NCBI RefSeq assembly: GCF_023276355.1
Contig: NZ_JALLPL010000001.1
Location: 2,356,001-2,420,000 of the forward strand
DNA length: 64,000 nt
Reading direction: 5' to 3'
Source: Haloplanus sp. XH21
GTDB lineage: Archaea > Halobacteriota > Halobacteria > Halobacteriales > Haloferacaceae
This document shows positions 7,046 through 15,876 of this stretch, piece after piece; positions within the stretch are counted from its first letter, which is position 1, and the number at the start of each line of letters is the position of its first letter. Below the pieces are notes generated by a model. That model saw nothing but the letters and a program-made list of their open reading frames with translations, did not search any database and had not been told where the DNA came from. Both the position numbers and the translations under genes were made by a program.

Positions 7046-8401
7046 TCAGTTGCTCTCGTCGACAGCTTCGAGATCTGGCTCGAACTCTTTGACTTCCTCC
7101 TCAATGGTGTCGCGCTCGAAGTAGAGGAGTTCAACGGCAAGCACGACGACGGCGATACCGAGCACTATATAGAACGTGTTTGCCTCGCGAGTGTAGAGGT
7201 TGTACATCATTAGCGGGAAAAACGCCAGGGCACCGACTGTTCCGATTGCGGGGATGACAGCGTTCACCTCGTCGTGATCACGCTGGCGGAACGCGAGGTA
7301 GCTCATTGACCCGAAAACGAGGATGAATGATAGCGATGCGAACGAGGTGATAGCACCGAGTCCCCCGAACCACGTAAACGCCCCAGTGATGGCACCCAGT
7401 ACGAGGACTGTCCGCTCGGGACTGCCGTCAGCATCCGAACTCCCGAGCTGATCGGGGAGTAGGCCGTCACCGAGCATTCCCTTGGCGAAATGCGCCGACG
7501 AGAACAGAGTCGCGTTGATAGCGCTCCCTGTCGAAAACAACGCCGACAGCGCAAGGATGACCGCTCCGACGTGTGCCAGCCCGTAGGGCTGCATCATCAG
7601 TGAGGCGGCATCCTTCAGCGCGACGTGTGGGTGGGATGTGAGCGCCTGCGGAACGAGGTTCACCGTCACCATTCCCACGAGAATGTAAATTGCAACGGCG
7701 ACCGAGATGGAGATATACACGGCCGTCCGGATGGTATCGGCGGGATTCTCGATGCTCTCTTGGTCGTAGTACAGGAGCTGCCACCCCTGGAACGCCACAA
7801 ACGAGATGGCCGCCGCCATGAGGGGATCGAACCCACCAAAATGGCTGAGACCATACTCGAACTGCGTACCACTGACTCCGAACGCATACACCAGCCCGAG
7901 AACACCGAACACGACGAGAATGCCGACCTTCAGTGCGACAAGGACGTTTTCTGCGGCTCCAGTAGTCCGCGACCCGAGAAGGTTGAGGCCGACGAACCCG
8001 GCTACCGCCAAGACCGAGATGAGCGGTCTGGTCGGGACCGCCAGAACGCGTCTCGGGATGACGTCAAAGGCGGCTGTGAACTCACCGAAGGCGAAGGCGT
8101 ACATCGCCATTGAGCCGATGTAGCCGAACAGGAGCGTCCAGCCGACGATTCCAGCTAGAGTGGAGCTACCGAGATAACACTGGACAAACGTCACAGAGCC
8201 GCCCCGGTTGTCCGTGAGACTGTTGAGCTTGTTGAACGAGTAGCCCGCACACATCGCGACGATTCCGGCGGCGAGAAATGCGAGCCAAATGGCGGACATC
8301 GTTATGTTTGCCACCACACCAAGAACGGCGTAGATGCCACCTCCGATCATGCCGCCGAGTGCCATTGAGATACTCTCTTTCAGTCCGAGGCTGTCAGCCA
8401 T
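7046..8401 (-). CDS. APC-family amino acid permease
   Basis: This 451-residue protein has about 12 hydrophobic segments. It opens with the APC signature SMALGGMIGGGIYAVLG (TM1 with the unwound GGGIY motif) and carries AFQGWQLLYYDQESIENPADTI in the TM6-7 region, typical of the amino acid-polyamine-organocation superfamily. It should import or exchange amino acids across the cell membrane; the substrate cannot be told. A short acidic C-terminal tail (EEEVKEFEPDLEAVDESN) is cytoplasmic. The gene stands alone in the accessory region, with an intergenic stretch containing possible operators on its 5' side. The ATG at 8401 places the signature at the normal distance. Confidence 0.85.
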   Translation of the reverse strand: MADSLGLKESISMALGGMIGGGIYAVLGVVANITMSAIWLAFLAAGIVAMCAGYSFNKLNSLTDNRGGSVTFVQCYLGSSTLAGIVGWTLLFGYIGSMAMYAFAFGEFTAAFDVIPRRVLAVPTRPLISVLAVAGFVGLNLLGSRTTGAAENVLVALKVGILVVFGVLGLVYAFGVSGTQFEYGLSHFGGFDPLMAAAISFVAFQGWQLLYYDQESIENPADTIRTAVYISISVAVAIYILVGMVTVNLVPQALTSHPHVALKDAASLMMQPYGLAHVGAVILALSALFSTGSAINATLFSSAHFAKGMLGDGLLPDQLGSSDADGSPERTVLVLGAITGAFTWFGGLGAITSFASLSFILVFGSMSYLAFRQRDHDEVNAVIPAIGTVGALAFFPLMMYNLYTREANTFYIVLGIAVVVLAVELLYFERDTIEEEVKEFEPDLEAVDESN

Positions 8402-8735
8402 AGCTATCGAGCTCCATTCACTCCCCTCCTTTCTAGGTTATAGCGGCTTGCGAGGCGTGAACCCTTCGCCTGTTGAGGCAGATGATCGAGAGGGTCCACT
8501 CTGATAGAGACACCTATCCTGGCCAGTTAGACGGATTCGTTCGCGTGTCGTGGCCAGCATCTCATAGTGGCTTCGACTTGTGAGTCACAACGCACTGTCT
8601 TTCGACGAGTCGCCCAACAGCCGTACGTCGAGTGGCCAGTATATATTATGCGGGCTCGACGCGCTACCAGATGACACCCCCTTTCGAGTGTTCGGACTGA
8701 AGGAACTCCACGGATAGGAGTGCGAAACAGCGCTC
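8402..8735. promoter_or_regulatory. Intergenic control region between divergent permease and HTH genes
   Basis: No gene is seen in these 334 bp. The region holds three copies of TGGCCAG (8520, 8551, 8633), a 13-bp palindrome TTGTGAGTCACAA (8578-8590), an AT-rich TATA-like tract (TATATATTATG at 8640-8650), and an inverted repeat ACTCCACG/CGTGGAGT (8705-8712 and 8735-8742) that overlaps the HTH start. These are plausible regulator sites, possibly for the now-broken HTH regulator. Confidence 0.35.
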
Positions 8736-9311
8736 GTGGAGTATCTTAACCACCGTTCTGAACTCTGCGAGCAGTTGCGTTTCGAGACGATCCCAGCCCA
8801 GTCGACGCGGTGGCGGAGCTGGCACCAGCGGTTCACAGCCACCCTCCCGGACGGACCACCACTTCAGCGGCTCCAGACGGTGGCCGACCTTCTCGACACA
8901 CCGGCACTCGCTCGACTGTATACCCATATCTTGCAATACGGTCCGATCACCGTTTCCGGAATCATCGACGAACTCGATATCCCGCAAGGGACTGCCTACG
9001 ACTACGTCCAAAATCTCGAAACAGCGGGTTGAGTGGAGAACCCCCGTAGAAACGCCCATACGAATACGACGTTGAGTCGATTGCACTCACGCGCTCGACG
9101 GACGGTGAGATCTGGACGATTACGCCGGCGCTTATTGCAGCCCTTACCCGACGCGACGGGGACATCACCGAGAAAGCGGACACGGCACTCGTTGGGCTTG
9201 CTGCCCAACTACTCGACACCGGGCAGGCCGGCTACGTTGTTCTCTTACCGACCGACAAACCCGCGGGACGAGCGGCCGAGACGCTAGCACAGTACTTATC
9301 ACCGGAAATTA
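8736..9311 (+). pseudogene. Haloarchaeal winged-HTH regulator, broken by a stop and a frameshift
   Basis: The first 98 codons encode a recognisable HTH protein with LARLYTHILQYGPITVSGIIDELDIPQGTAYDYVQNLETAG split over the wing helix region. The frame then meets TGA at 9030-9032. The natural continuation (RPYEYDVESIAL, then STDGEIWTITPALIAAL, up to YLSPE) is found from 9053 in the +2 frame, with a further TAG just before it. Two lesions therefore separate the DNA-binding half from the C-terminal half. The full protein would be about 190 residues. The GTG at 8736 is the only reasonable start, since a stop lies seven codons upstream. A sequencing error cannot be excluded. Confidence 0.65.
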
Positions 9312-9323
9312 CCACGCAGTGGT

Positions 9324-10097
9324 ATGGAGCTCAGCGACAGTCAGTTCGAACAGTACCAGCAGGACGGATACGTCGTCGTCGAGGACCTGCTCTCGGACCC
9401 GGAAGTCGAGCGGATCACCGATCGCATCCGCGAGTACGTCACCGGCGAACGCACGGAGACGCAGTTCGACCGGATGCTCGAACCCGACATCAAGCCCGAC
9501 GCGTTCGAGCACGAGGGCGAGCCAGTCCGAAAGTTCGAGGGCGTCGGGCTGGCCCGCGAAGACGACGTATTCGCTGACCTCGCCCACCACGAGGACATTC
9601 TCGCGGTGATCGAGCAACTCCAGGGACCGAACATCGATCTCCTCCGTAGCGCGGCCATGCTGAAGCCGCCCCAGGTCGGGAGCGAGAAGAAGTTCCACCA
9701 GGACGCCGCCTACTATCCGATCCAGCCGAGGGACCACGTCACCGTCTGGATCGCGCTCGACGAGGCGACGACGGACAACGGCTGTATGCGCGTCGTGCCG
9801 GGGGCGCACACGGACGGTCTGATCGGCCACGAGGCCATCGAGTACGATACGGACATCACCATCACCGAACGGGAGTACGGACTCGACGACACCGTCGCCC
9901 TACCGATGGAGCCCGGTAGCGTCCTCTTCCAGCACTGTCTTCTCCCCCACTACACCGCACCGAACACCACCGAGCAGTGGCGGCGCGCGTTCATCCTCTC
10001 GTACATGCGCTCGCGCTCGCGCTTCACCGACGACCAACCGCCCGAGTGGGTCGAGAGCCTGCACATTGCCGGCGACGAGTTCCCTGGCTGCGTCTGA
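9324..10097 (+). CDS. Phytanoyl-CoA dioxygenase (PhyH) family protein
   Basis: This 257-residue Fe(II)/2-oxoglutarate oxygenase-like protein begins with the family pattern FEQYQQDGYVVVEDLL. The iron-binding facial triad is visible as H125-x-D127 (KFHQDAAYY) and H209 (LLPHYTAPN). The 2-oxoglutarate-binding arginine is probably R221 or nearby (QWRRAFI). Members hydroxylate diverse small molecules; the substrate here is unknown. The ATG at 9324 lies 20-30 nt after GTACTTATC, a weak TATA-like element. The gene converges on the pilus ATPase gene, 45 bp apart. Confidence 0.85.
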   Translation: MELSDSQFEQYQQDGYVVVEDLLSDPEVERITDRIREYVTGERTETQFDRMLEPDIKPDAFEHEGEPVRKFEGVGLAREDDVFADLAHHEDILAVIEQLQGPNIDLLRSAAMLKPPQVGSEKKFHQDAAYYPIQPRDHVTVWIALDEATTDNGCMRVVPGAHTDGLIGHEAIEYDTDITITEREYGLDDTVALPMEPGSVLFQHCLLPHYTAPNTTEQWRRAFILSYMRSRSRFTDDQPPEWVESLHIAGDEFPGCV

Positions 10098-10142
10098 GAC
10101 GGGGGGTCCTCGGTCAGACGGCCCCGCCTCGTCGTCGCGTCG

Positions 10143-12356
10143 TCACACGCCCTCGCTTCGGGCGCGCTCGACCGTCGCTGCCTCGTCGGTGCGCAGATCG
10201 GAGACGAAGCCGAACAGCCGGTCGAAATCAGTGATATCCTCCTGAACCAGATACTGGACGTAGCGGTGTTTGCGGTGGAACTCCGCTTCCACGTCCTCGA
10301 CCTCACGGTCCGTCGCCTCGGCCAGTCGATGAAAGAGTCGGAGGCCGAGCGCTCGGTGGCCGTCGTCGAGATGGGGGTGAGCGTAGTCGAGGCTGAACTG
10401 CCCGCCGGTGTCGCGGCGGGCGATCACGTTCCAGTAGAGGGTCTGATCGCCCTTCTCGACGGCGCCGGACGGAAGCGTCCCGGCGTCGAGGGCCTCGTAC
10501 TCCCCCTCGCTCAGGAGTTCGACCGCCTCGGCGACGTAGCGGTCGCCGTCGACGTGGTGCGGGAAGACCACGAGGTCGAGTTCGCGCAGGAGATAGGGGG
10601 CGATGCCCTGCTCGATGACGCGGTTGATGAGCGTCTCGACGTTCTCGGCGTGGGTGGTGCCGATGACGCCATGGCCCGTATTGAGCGTCTCGCCGAACGT
10701 CTGGAACGACGCTGGCGTGTTGATTTCGGCGATGACCTCCACGTCGGGATTCAGGTAGTTGGTCTCGGTCATCAGCCGGGCCATCGTCACTCGCTTGTAC
10801 TCGTTCTCGTGGTCTCGGGTGGTGAGCGAGATACCCGTCTCGTGAGGGAGGCGCACCTCGCGACTCCCCTCGTCGATGGAGACGGGGCGGTCGTCGTAGG
10901 GGATGAATGGCATGTGGGCGTTCATCAGCGTCGTCTTGCCCACGCCGGTCGGCCCGGAGAAGAGGACGACGCCCTGGTGTTCGTACAGGAGCCAGAGGAG
11001 CGTGACGAGTTCGGTCGAGATGGCGTCACGGTCGATCAGATCGACCGGCGTCATGGCGTCGGCGGCCTGTTTGCGGATGGAGACGTGTGGCCCGCCCTCG
11101 GAGATAACGGGGAGCGCAACGGCACAGCGGATGGTTTCCGCCACGCCGGGCAGATCGAGGTTCACCTTCGCGCTCGGCCGACTCGCGCTGAGTTCCGTGC
11201 CGTCGCTCGCGGCGAGTTGCGTTACGACGTTGATGAACGCCGTCTCGTCGTCAAACGAGAGGTTGGTGGGCACCCGGCCGACGGGGAGTTCGTCGGCGCG
11301 CGGAATCACCTTCACGCGCTCGTCGACGCGGTTGGCCTCGATGTCCTCCAGCGACGGGTCGCGGATGGGTATCGTCAGGACGCCGTGCCCCACGTAGTCC
11401 CGAAGGACGTAGTACACGAGGTCGTCGAGGCGGTCGGTGGCGTAGCGGCTGTCGACCGGCGGCACCGCCAGTCCGTATTCGGCCAGCGCGGTCGTCACCC
11501 GATACTTCGTCGCCGCGACCCAGGCCCGCGTGTTCCGTGCCGTGAGTCGGCGAGAGAGGAACTGTCGGGCACGATCACGGACGAACGCGTGGCGGTCCTC
11601 GACCACGTCCTCGACGTTTGCCTCCCAAATCCGTTCTTTGCACTCCTCGATGAGCTGCTGGTCGCCCGGGAGCAGGTCGGGTTCGAGGACGGCGTATTTC
11701 GTCGAGAACTGATCGCTCCCGAGCAGATGCTCGCGGTAGACGACGACGTCGACGTCGAATCCCGCGAAATCGACGGTGTATCGCCGCAGACGCTCGCCCG
11801 CGACCCGGTCGACGAAGCGGGCGTCCGCGTCGAAGTCGGTCTCGGCGGGCGCGTAGTTCTCGGTATGGACGACCACGCGGGCGTCGTCGCGGCCGATGTC
11901 CACCACTTCGATCCGGTCGTCGAGGGCCAGCGGCGTCGACGCTTCGAGCAGACGGAGTTCACAGAGCGCGTGGTAGGTGAGTCGTCGCCACGCGGCGGGC
12001 GAGGCGTCGACGAGGCGATCGAGCGCCCGCCGGTATTTCGGTTCGAATCCCGCTGCGGCGCGTTCGGCGGCCCCCTCACGCGTGAGCGGCCGGCGTCGGT
12101 TGACGACCGTGAAATGGTCGCGGATGCGCTCCATCGCAGCGCGGTCCCGCGGGCCAAGACCCGGTTCGCGGAGTTCGTAGGTGAAGCCGCCGTCTCCCTC
12201 ACGAATCGTCGCGATCACACCCGGCGACACCTCGTACTGGGCCACGACGGCCGGCGCGTACCAGGCGTCTCGGTGGTCGGGCGGCCGCGGCGCCGGAACC
12301 GAGTCAGCAGCGGACGATGCCGTCCCGCCGACCGACGGCGTCGATTCGTCACTCAT
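10143..12356 (-). CDS. Type II/IV secretion (pilus) ATPase, TadA/PilB-like
   Basis: This protein of about 737 residues powers type IV pilus assembly in archaea. A long N-terminal domain (about 370 residues) precedes the secretion ATPase core: Walker A GPTGVGKTT (about 468-476), the Asp-box region with EVIAEINTPASFQ, and the His-box area GHGVIGTTHAENVE. The C-terminus contains a further helical part. The ATG at 12356 (MSDESTPS) was preferred over the in-frame GTG at 12368. Haloarchaeal homologs are normally followed directly by a tadC gene. Here the stop reads GTGTGACG, leaving a start-like GTG overlapping the stop, but the next 9.5 kb is foreign-looking and tadC lies beyond it at 1-634. Confidence 0.9.
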   Translation of the reverse strand: MSDESTPSVGGTASSAADSVPAPRPPDHRDAWYAPAVVAQYEVSPGVIATIREGDGGFTYELREPGLGPRDRAAMERIRDHFTVVNRRRPLTREGAAERAAAGFEPKYRRALDRLVDASPAAWRRLTYHALCELRLLEASTPLALDDRIEVVDIGRDDARVVVHTENYAPAETDFDADARFVDRVAGERLRRYTVDFAGFDVDVVVYREHLLGSDQFSTKYAVLEPDLLPGDQQLIEECKERIWEANVEDVVEDRHAFVRDRARQFLSRRLTARNTRAWVAATKYRVTTALAEYGLAVPPVDSRYATDRLDDLVYYVLRDYVGHGVLTIPIRDPSLEDIEANRVDERVKVIPRADELPVGRVPTNLSFDDETAFINVVTQLAASDGTELSASRPSAKVNLDLPGVAETIRCAVALPVISEGGPHVSIRKQAADAMTPVDLIDRDAISTELVTLLWLLYEHQGVVLFSGPTGVGKTTLMNAHMPFIPYDDRPVSIDEGSREVRLPHETGISLTTRDHENEYKRVTMARLMTETNYLNPDVEVIAEINTPASFQTFGETLNTGHGVIGTTHAENVETLINRVIEQGIAPYLLRELDLVVFPHHVDGDRYVAEAVELLSEGEYEALDAGTLPSGAVEKGDQTLYWNVIARRDTGGQFSLDYAHPHLDDGHRALGLRLFHRLAEATDREVEDVEAEFHRKHRYVQYLVQEDITDFDRLFGFVSDLRTDEAATVERARSEGV

Positions 12357-12401
12357 GTCAGGACCCACTCCCGAGCAGCGACATAGCCGTTAGTGTCCCG
12401 C

Positions 12402-12412
12402 TATCACTGATA
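12402..12412. promoter_or_regulatory. Palindrome in the pilus ATPase promoter region
   Basis: TATCACTGATA is an 11-bp palindrome about 46 bp before the ATG at 12356, next to TATTATC, which could serve as a TATA element on the minus strand. Function is inferred only from position. Confidence 0.3.
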
Positions 12413-12499
12413 ATACTCGGGGCGCGAGGAGACGGGTGGCCGCAGCACGCTTTCGGTGAGATCGTCGTAACCCGGTTGGACGTGCGTGACAGCCCAGGA

Positions 12500-13210
12500 T
12501 TACGCCCCGCCGAGATACAGTTCGGCCACGTCCTCGCTCTCCAGCAGTTCGTCGCCGGTGCCCTCGAAGCGGTTCTCACCCATATCGAGGACGTAGCCTC
12601 GGTCGGAGGTGCGCAACGCTTTGCGCGCGTTCTGTTCGACCATCAGGATGGCCGTGTCGGTCTCGTCGCGGATCTCGACCAGTCGGTCGAACATGTCGTC
12701 GACGAGGTCGGGCGCAAGCCCGGCGGAGGGTTCGTCCACCAGCAGGAGGTCGGGGTCGATCATCAGCGCGGAGGAGAGCGCCAACATCTGCTGTTGACCG
12801 CCGGACATCGCCTCGGCGCGCTGATTCCGTCGTTCCTCGAGGAAAGGGAAGCGATCCCAGACGGCTTGGAAGTCGGCCTCCGTCACCTCGTCTTCGATGT
12901 ACGCCCCCATCTCCAGGTTCTCTTGGACGGTCAGCGTCGGAAAGATGTTCTCACGCTGGGGGACGTAACACATCCCGCGTTCGGTCACCTGATCCGCCCG
13001 GAGATCAGTGATGTCCTCGCCGTCGAAGACGATCGAACCCTCCCAGCAGTCGATGAGGCCGTAGATCGCTTTCATCATCGTCGATTTGCCGGCGCCGTTC
13101 GGGCCGATGATGGTGACGATCTCCCGGTCCTCGACGGCGAGATCGACGCCGTGCAGTATCTCCGCGTCTCCGTACCCCGAAACGACAGCGTGTGCTTCCA
13201 GTAGTGCCAT
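12500..13210 (-). CDS. livF: Branched-chain amino acid-type ABC transporter ATPase (LivF)
   Basis: This 236-residue ABC ATPase has Walker A (GPNGAGKST), Q-loop, signature (MSGGQQQ), Walker B (LLLVDEP) and the LivF-typical IFPTLTVQENLEMGA. It ends at normal LivF length, without the insertion seen in the partner LivG. It is the last gene of the livHMGF operon, 14 bp after livG. It would form a heterodimer with LivG on the LivHM channel and drive uptake of branched-chain amino acids or a related small amide/urea-type substrate. Substrate is not determined by sequence alone. Confidence 0.92.
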   Translation of the reverse strand: MALLEAHAVVSGYGDAEILHGVDLAVEDREIVTIIGPNGAGKSTMMKAIYGLIDCWEGSIVFDGEDITDLRADQVTERGMCYVPQRENIFPTLTVQENLEMGAYIEDEVTEADFQAVWDRFPFLEERRNQRAEAMSGGQQQMLALSSALMIDPDLLLVDEPSAGLAPDLVDDMFDRLVEIRDETDTAILMVEQNARKALRTSDRGYVLDMGENRFEGTGDELLESEDVAELYLGGA

Positions 13211-13224
13211 GAGTGGATTCCCCC

Positions 13225-14193
13225 TCAGTCGACCCCCAGGTAGGCGTCGATGACCGCCTCGTTGTTCCGTATCTCGTCCGGCGTGCCCTCGACGAGTTTC
13301 TGCCCCTCGTTCATCACGATGATCGTATCGGAGAGGTCCATGATCACCTCCATGTCGTGTTCGACGATACAGAAGGTGTACCCCTCGCCGCGGAGCGTCT
13401 CGATCCGAGCCATCAACTTCTCCGTCAGCGCGGGGTTGACGCCGGCGACCGGTTCATCGAGCAGGATCACGCGAGGGTCCAGCATCAACACCCGGCCCAG
13501 CTCCAGGAGCTTGCGCTGGCCACCCGAGAGGTTCGCCGCGGGTTCGTCGCGCAGGTGATCGATCTCTAAGAGTTCGAGCATCTCCTCGGCGCGCTCGCGG
13601 ACGGCCGCCTCTTCCTCGTGGACGGCGTCGCGCCGGAACCAGGTGTTCGCCAGGTTCTCGCCGGCCTGATTCTGTGGCGCCAACAGCAGGTTCTCGAGCG
13701 CCGTCATCTCGCCGAGTTCCCGCGTGAGCTGGAAAGTGCGAACCAGGCCCTCGCGGGCGAGCATGAACGGTCGGCTGTTGGTGTGACCGGGGCGGCGCTG
13801 TGTCGCTCGCTGTTTGGCGAGATAGCCGCCGACGCCCACCCCTGCGCCGGCGACGGTGGCGCCGAGCGCCGGCACCGCGCTCAGTCCGAGGGGGCCGAGC
13901 CCGACGATGCCGCCGAGGGCGCCGATCGTGATGCCGCTGGCGCCGCCCCAGATGAGTTTCTCATCACGGTGGGGACGCATGATGTCCTGCAGGTCGCGCC
14001 CGTCGTATCGGATCGTCCCGCCGTCGGGTTCGTAGAAGCCGCTGATGAGGTTGAACGTCGTCGTCTTGCCCGCGCCGTTCGGGCCGATGAGCCCCGTGAT
14101 GGCGCCCTCCTCGATGTCGAAGGTGGCCCCGTCGACGGCGACGATACCGCCGAAGGTCTTGCGCAGATCCTCGACTTCGACGATGGCGCTCAT
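13225..14193 (-). CDS. livG: Branched-chain amino acid-type ABC transporter ATPase (LivG) with Gly-rich hydrophobic insertion
   Basis: This ABC ATPase has Walker A GPNGAGKT (37-44), VRTFQ Q-loop (about 151-155), LSGGQRKLLELGR signature and VILLDEP Walker B. LivG is usually about 255 residues; this one has 322. The extra roughly 65-70 residues lie between about 73 and 142 and include a long Gly/Ala-rich hydrophobic run (from GGASGITIGALGG to VGVGGYLAK) that looks like one or two membrane-associating helices inside a normally soluble domain. The gene overlaps livM by 4 nt (ATGA), so they are translationally coupled. All catalytic motifs are kept, so the protein should be active. Confidence 0.9.
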   Translation of the reverse strand: MSAIVEVEDLRKTFGGIVAVDGATFDIEEGAITGLIGPNGAGKTTTFNLISGFYEPDGGTIRYDGRDLQDIMRPHRDEKLIWGGASGITIGALGGIVGLGPLGLSAVPALGATVAGAGVGVGGYLAKQRATQRRPGHTNSRPFMLAREGLVRTFQLTRELGEMTALENLLLAPQNQAGENLANTWFRRDAVHEEEAAVRERAEEMLELLEIDHLRDEPAANLSGGQRKLLELGRVLMLDPRVILLDEPVAGVNPALTEKLMARIETLRGEGYTFCIVEHDMEVIMDLSDTIIVMNEGQKLVEGTPDEIRNNEAVIDAYLGVD

Positions 14194-15875
14194 CCCTCCA
14201 CCTCCTCTGCCGTGCGTTCCTCGCGGCCAAGTAACCCCTCGGGGACGTAGTAGAGGACGAGCAAGAAGAGTACGCCGACGACGACGAGTCGGAACGCCTG
14301 AATGTTGACGCGGATGGCGGGCGGGAAAAACGAGGCCAACTGCGTCGTCGCCTGCTGGAACGCCCAGAAGATGCCCGCACCGAGCACCATCCCCTTGTTG
14401 TTGCCGGCGCCCCCGAGGAACATGATGAGGAGGGCGATGAACGTGACCCGAGGAGCGAACGTCGTGAAGGTGAGCCCCTGGGCGTACATGGCCCAGAGCG
14501 CGCCCGCGAAGCCACCGAGCGCCGAGCCGATGACCATACTCTGGATCTTGTAGACGAAGGGATCCTTGCCGAGCGATTTCACGACGGTTTCGTCGTTGCG
14601 GACGGCGCGGAGGACGCGCCCGAACGGCGACTGCACCGCGAGTTCGAGCACGTAGTACAGCGCCGCGAGACAGAGGACAAAGCCCGCCAACTGGAACCGT
14701 GAGTAGTCCACCTTGACCGTGAGTTCACCGATGAACACCAGGACGTAGTCGACGCCGACATCGCCGCCGAACTGGAGCATCCAGACGACGTTCTGAAACA
14801 GGGTGCCGAGCGCGGCGGCGACATCACCTCGGCCGAGGGGGCCGAGCAGCGGGAGCAGGAAGTACCAGAGCGAGACGAACCAAAGCGCGCCGACGCCGAC
14901 GAGCGTGAGTTTGACGGCGGCGAACCAGTCGATTCGGGTGGCGGCGTAGTAGTAGGCCGCCACGAGCGCGGCCAAGAGGCCGAGCGTCAGGGCGATCTTG
15001 AGACCGATCGACTGGACGACGGGGAGCGGGAGGAGCGCGACCAGCAGGCCCGTGCCGAGCGCGACGCCGGCCGCCCACTCGCGGCGCCCGAGATCGCCGT
15101 AGTAGTGGTCGACGGCCACAACCGCGACGATCCAGGTGTACAGCGAGCCGACGACGCCCACGGCGAGCAGGGGCGAGAGCGCGGCCAGCAACGCGGTCGC
15201 ACCCAGGCCGACGACGGCGCCCGCGAGCGTGCTAACGGCCGAGAGTGACCCAAAAGCGTCGTCTCGGCGGTGGAGGCGGGCGAGACCGAACGTGGTGACG
15301 CGGTACAGCGGATCGAGCGGCCAACGCGTGTCGGCGTGCCGGAGACGGCCCAGCGCGCCGGTAGTGACAGCCCACACGACGGCAACGATGAGACCGACGA
15401 GCAACGCACCGACGGGCGTCTCCATCGCCAGCGGGAACAGATCCTGAATCGGCGGGCTGTAGCCACGGAGTGCGTCCGGGCCGTTCGCCAGCCACGTCTC
15501 CGACTGGATGATGCGCTGGAAGATGACCGAGACGCCGAGGACCGTGATGGCGAGGTAGTCCTCGCGCAACCGGATGGTCGGCAGGGCGACCAGGCCGCCG
15601 ATGAGGCCGGCCAGAAGCGTCGCGGCGAGGATGGCGACGGGCCACGTCCCGATGAGAGGGATGTCACCGAGCCCGATGACGTAGGCAGTGAAATCGGTGG
15701 GGTCGTCGGGACCGAGGACGAACAGCGCCGCGGTGTACGCACCGATGAGGTAGAACCCGACGTGGCCGAAATCGAGCAGCCCGGTGTGGCCGTATTTGAC
15801 GTTCAGCCCCAGCGACAGGATGCCGTATATCGACACCAACAGCATGAACGAGATGACGACGTCGGAGACAGCCAT
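14190..15875 (-). CDS. livM: Branched-chain amino acid-type ABC transporter permease (LivM), extended
   Basis: This LivM permease (561 residues from the ATG at 15875) shows the family motifs GLNVKYGHTGLLDFGHVGFYLIGAYTAA near the N-terminus, RLREDYLAITVLG, and in the C-terminal third GRVLRAVRNDE and KIQSMVIGSALGGFAGALWA. Typical LivM has 300-420 residues. The extra length is a central hydrophobic block (about residues 175-360) between the two conserved halves. The start MAVSDVV lies 1 nt after the livH stop (TGAGATG), which favours it over the longer frame from 15920. Confidence 0.9.
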   Translation of the reverse strand: MAVSDVVISFMLLVSIYGILSLGLNVKYGHTGLLDFGHVGFYLIGAYTAALFVLGPDDPTDFTAYVIGLGDIPLIGTWPVAILAATLLAGLIGGLVALPTIRLREDYLAITVLGVSVIFQRIIQSETWLANGPDALRGYSPPIQDLFPLAMETPVGALLVGLIVAVVWAVTTGALGRLRHADTRWPLDPLYRVTTFGLARLHRRDDAFGSLSAVSTLAGAVVGLGATALLAALSPLLAVGVVGSLYTWIVAVVAVDHYYGDLGRREWAAGVALGTGLLVALLPLPVVQSIGLKIALTLGLLAALVAAYYYAATRIDWFAAVKLTLVGVGALWFVSLWYFLLPLLGPLGRGDVAAALGTLFQNVVWMLQFGGDVGVDYVLVFIGELTVKVDYSRFQLAGFVLCLAALYYVLELAVQSPFGRVLRAVRNDETVVKSLGKDPFVYKIQSMVIGSALGGFAGALWAMYAQGLTFTTFAPRVTFIALLIMFLGGAGNNKGMVLGAGIFWAFQQATTQLASFFPPAIRVNIQAFRLVVVGVLFLLVLYYVPEGLLGREERTAEEVEG

Positions 15876-15876
15876 C

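Noticed and set aside
12040-12060. GGTTCGAATCCC, resembling a tRNA T-loop
   Set aside because: It lies inside the pilus ATPase coding sequence and no acceptor or anticodon stems pair around it.
10266-12386. 706-codon open frame on the plus strand opposite the pilus ATPase
   Set aside because: It is antisense to a clear secretion ATPase and its translation has no recognisable motifs; long antisense frames are common in GC-rich haloarchaeal DNA.
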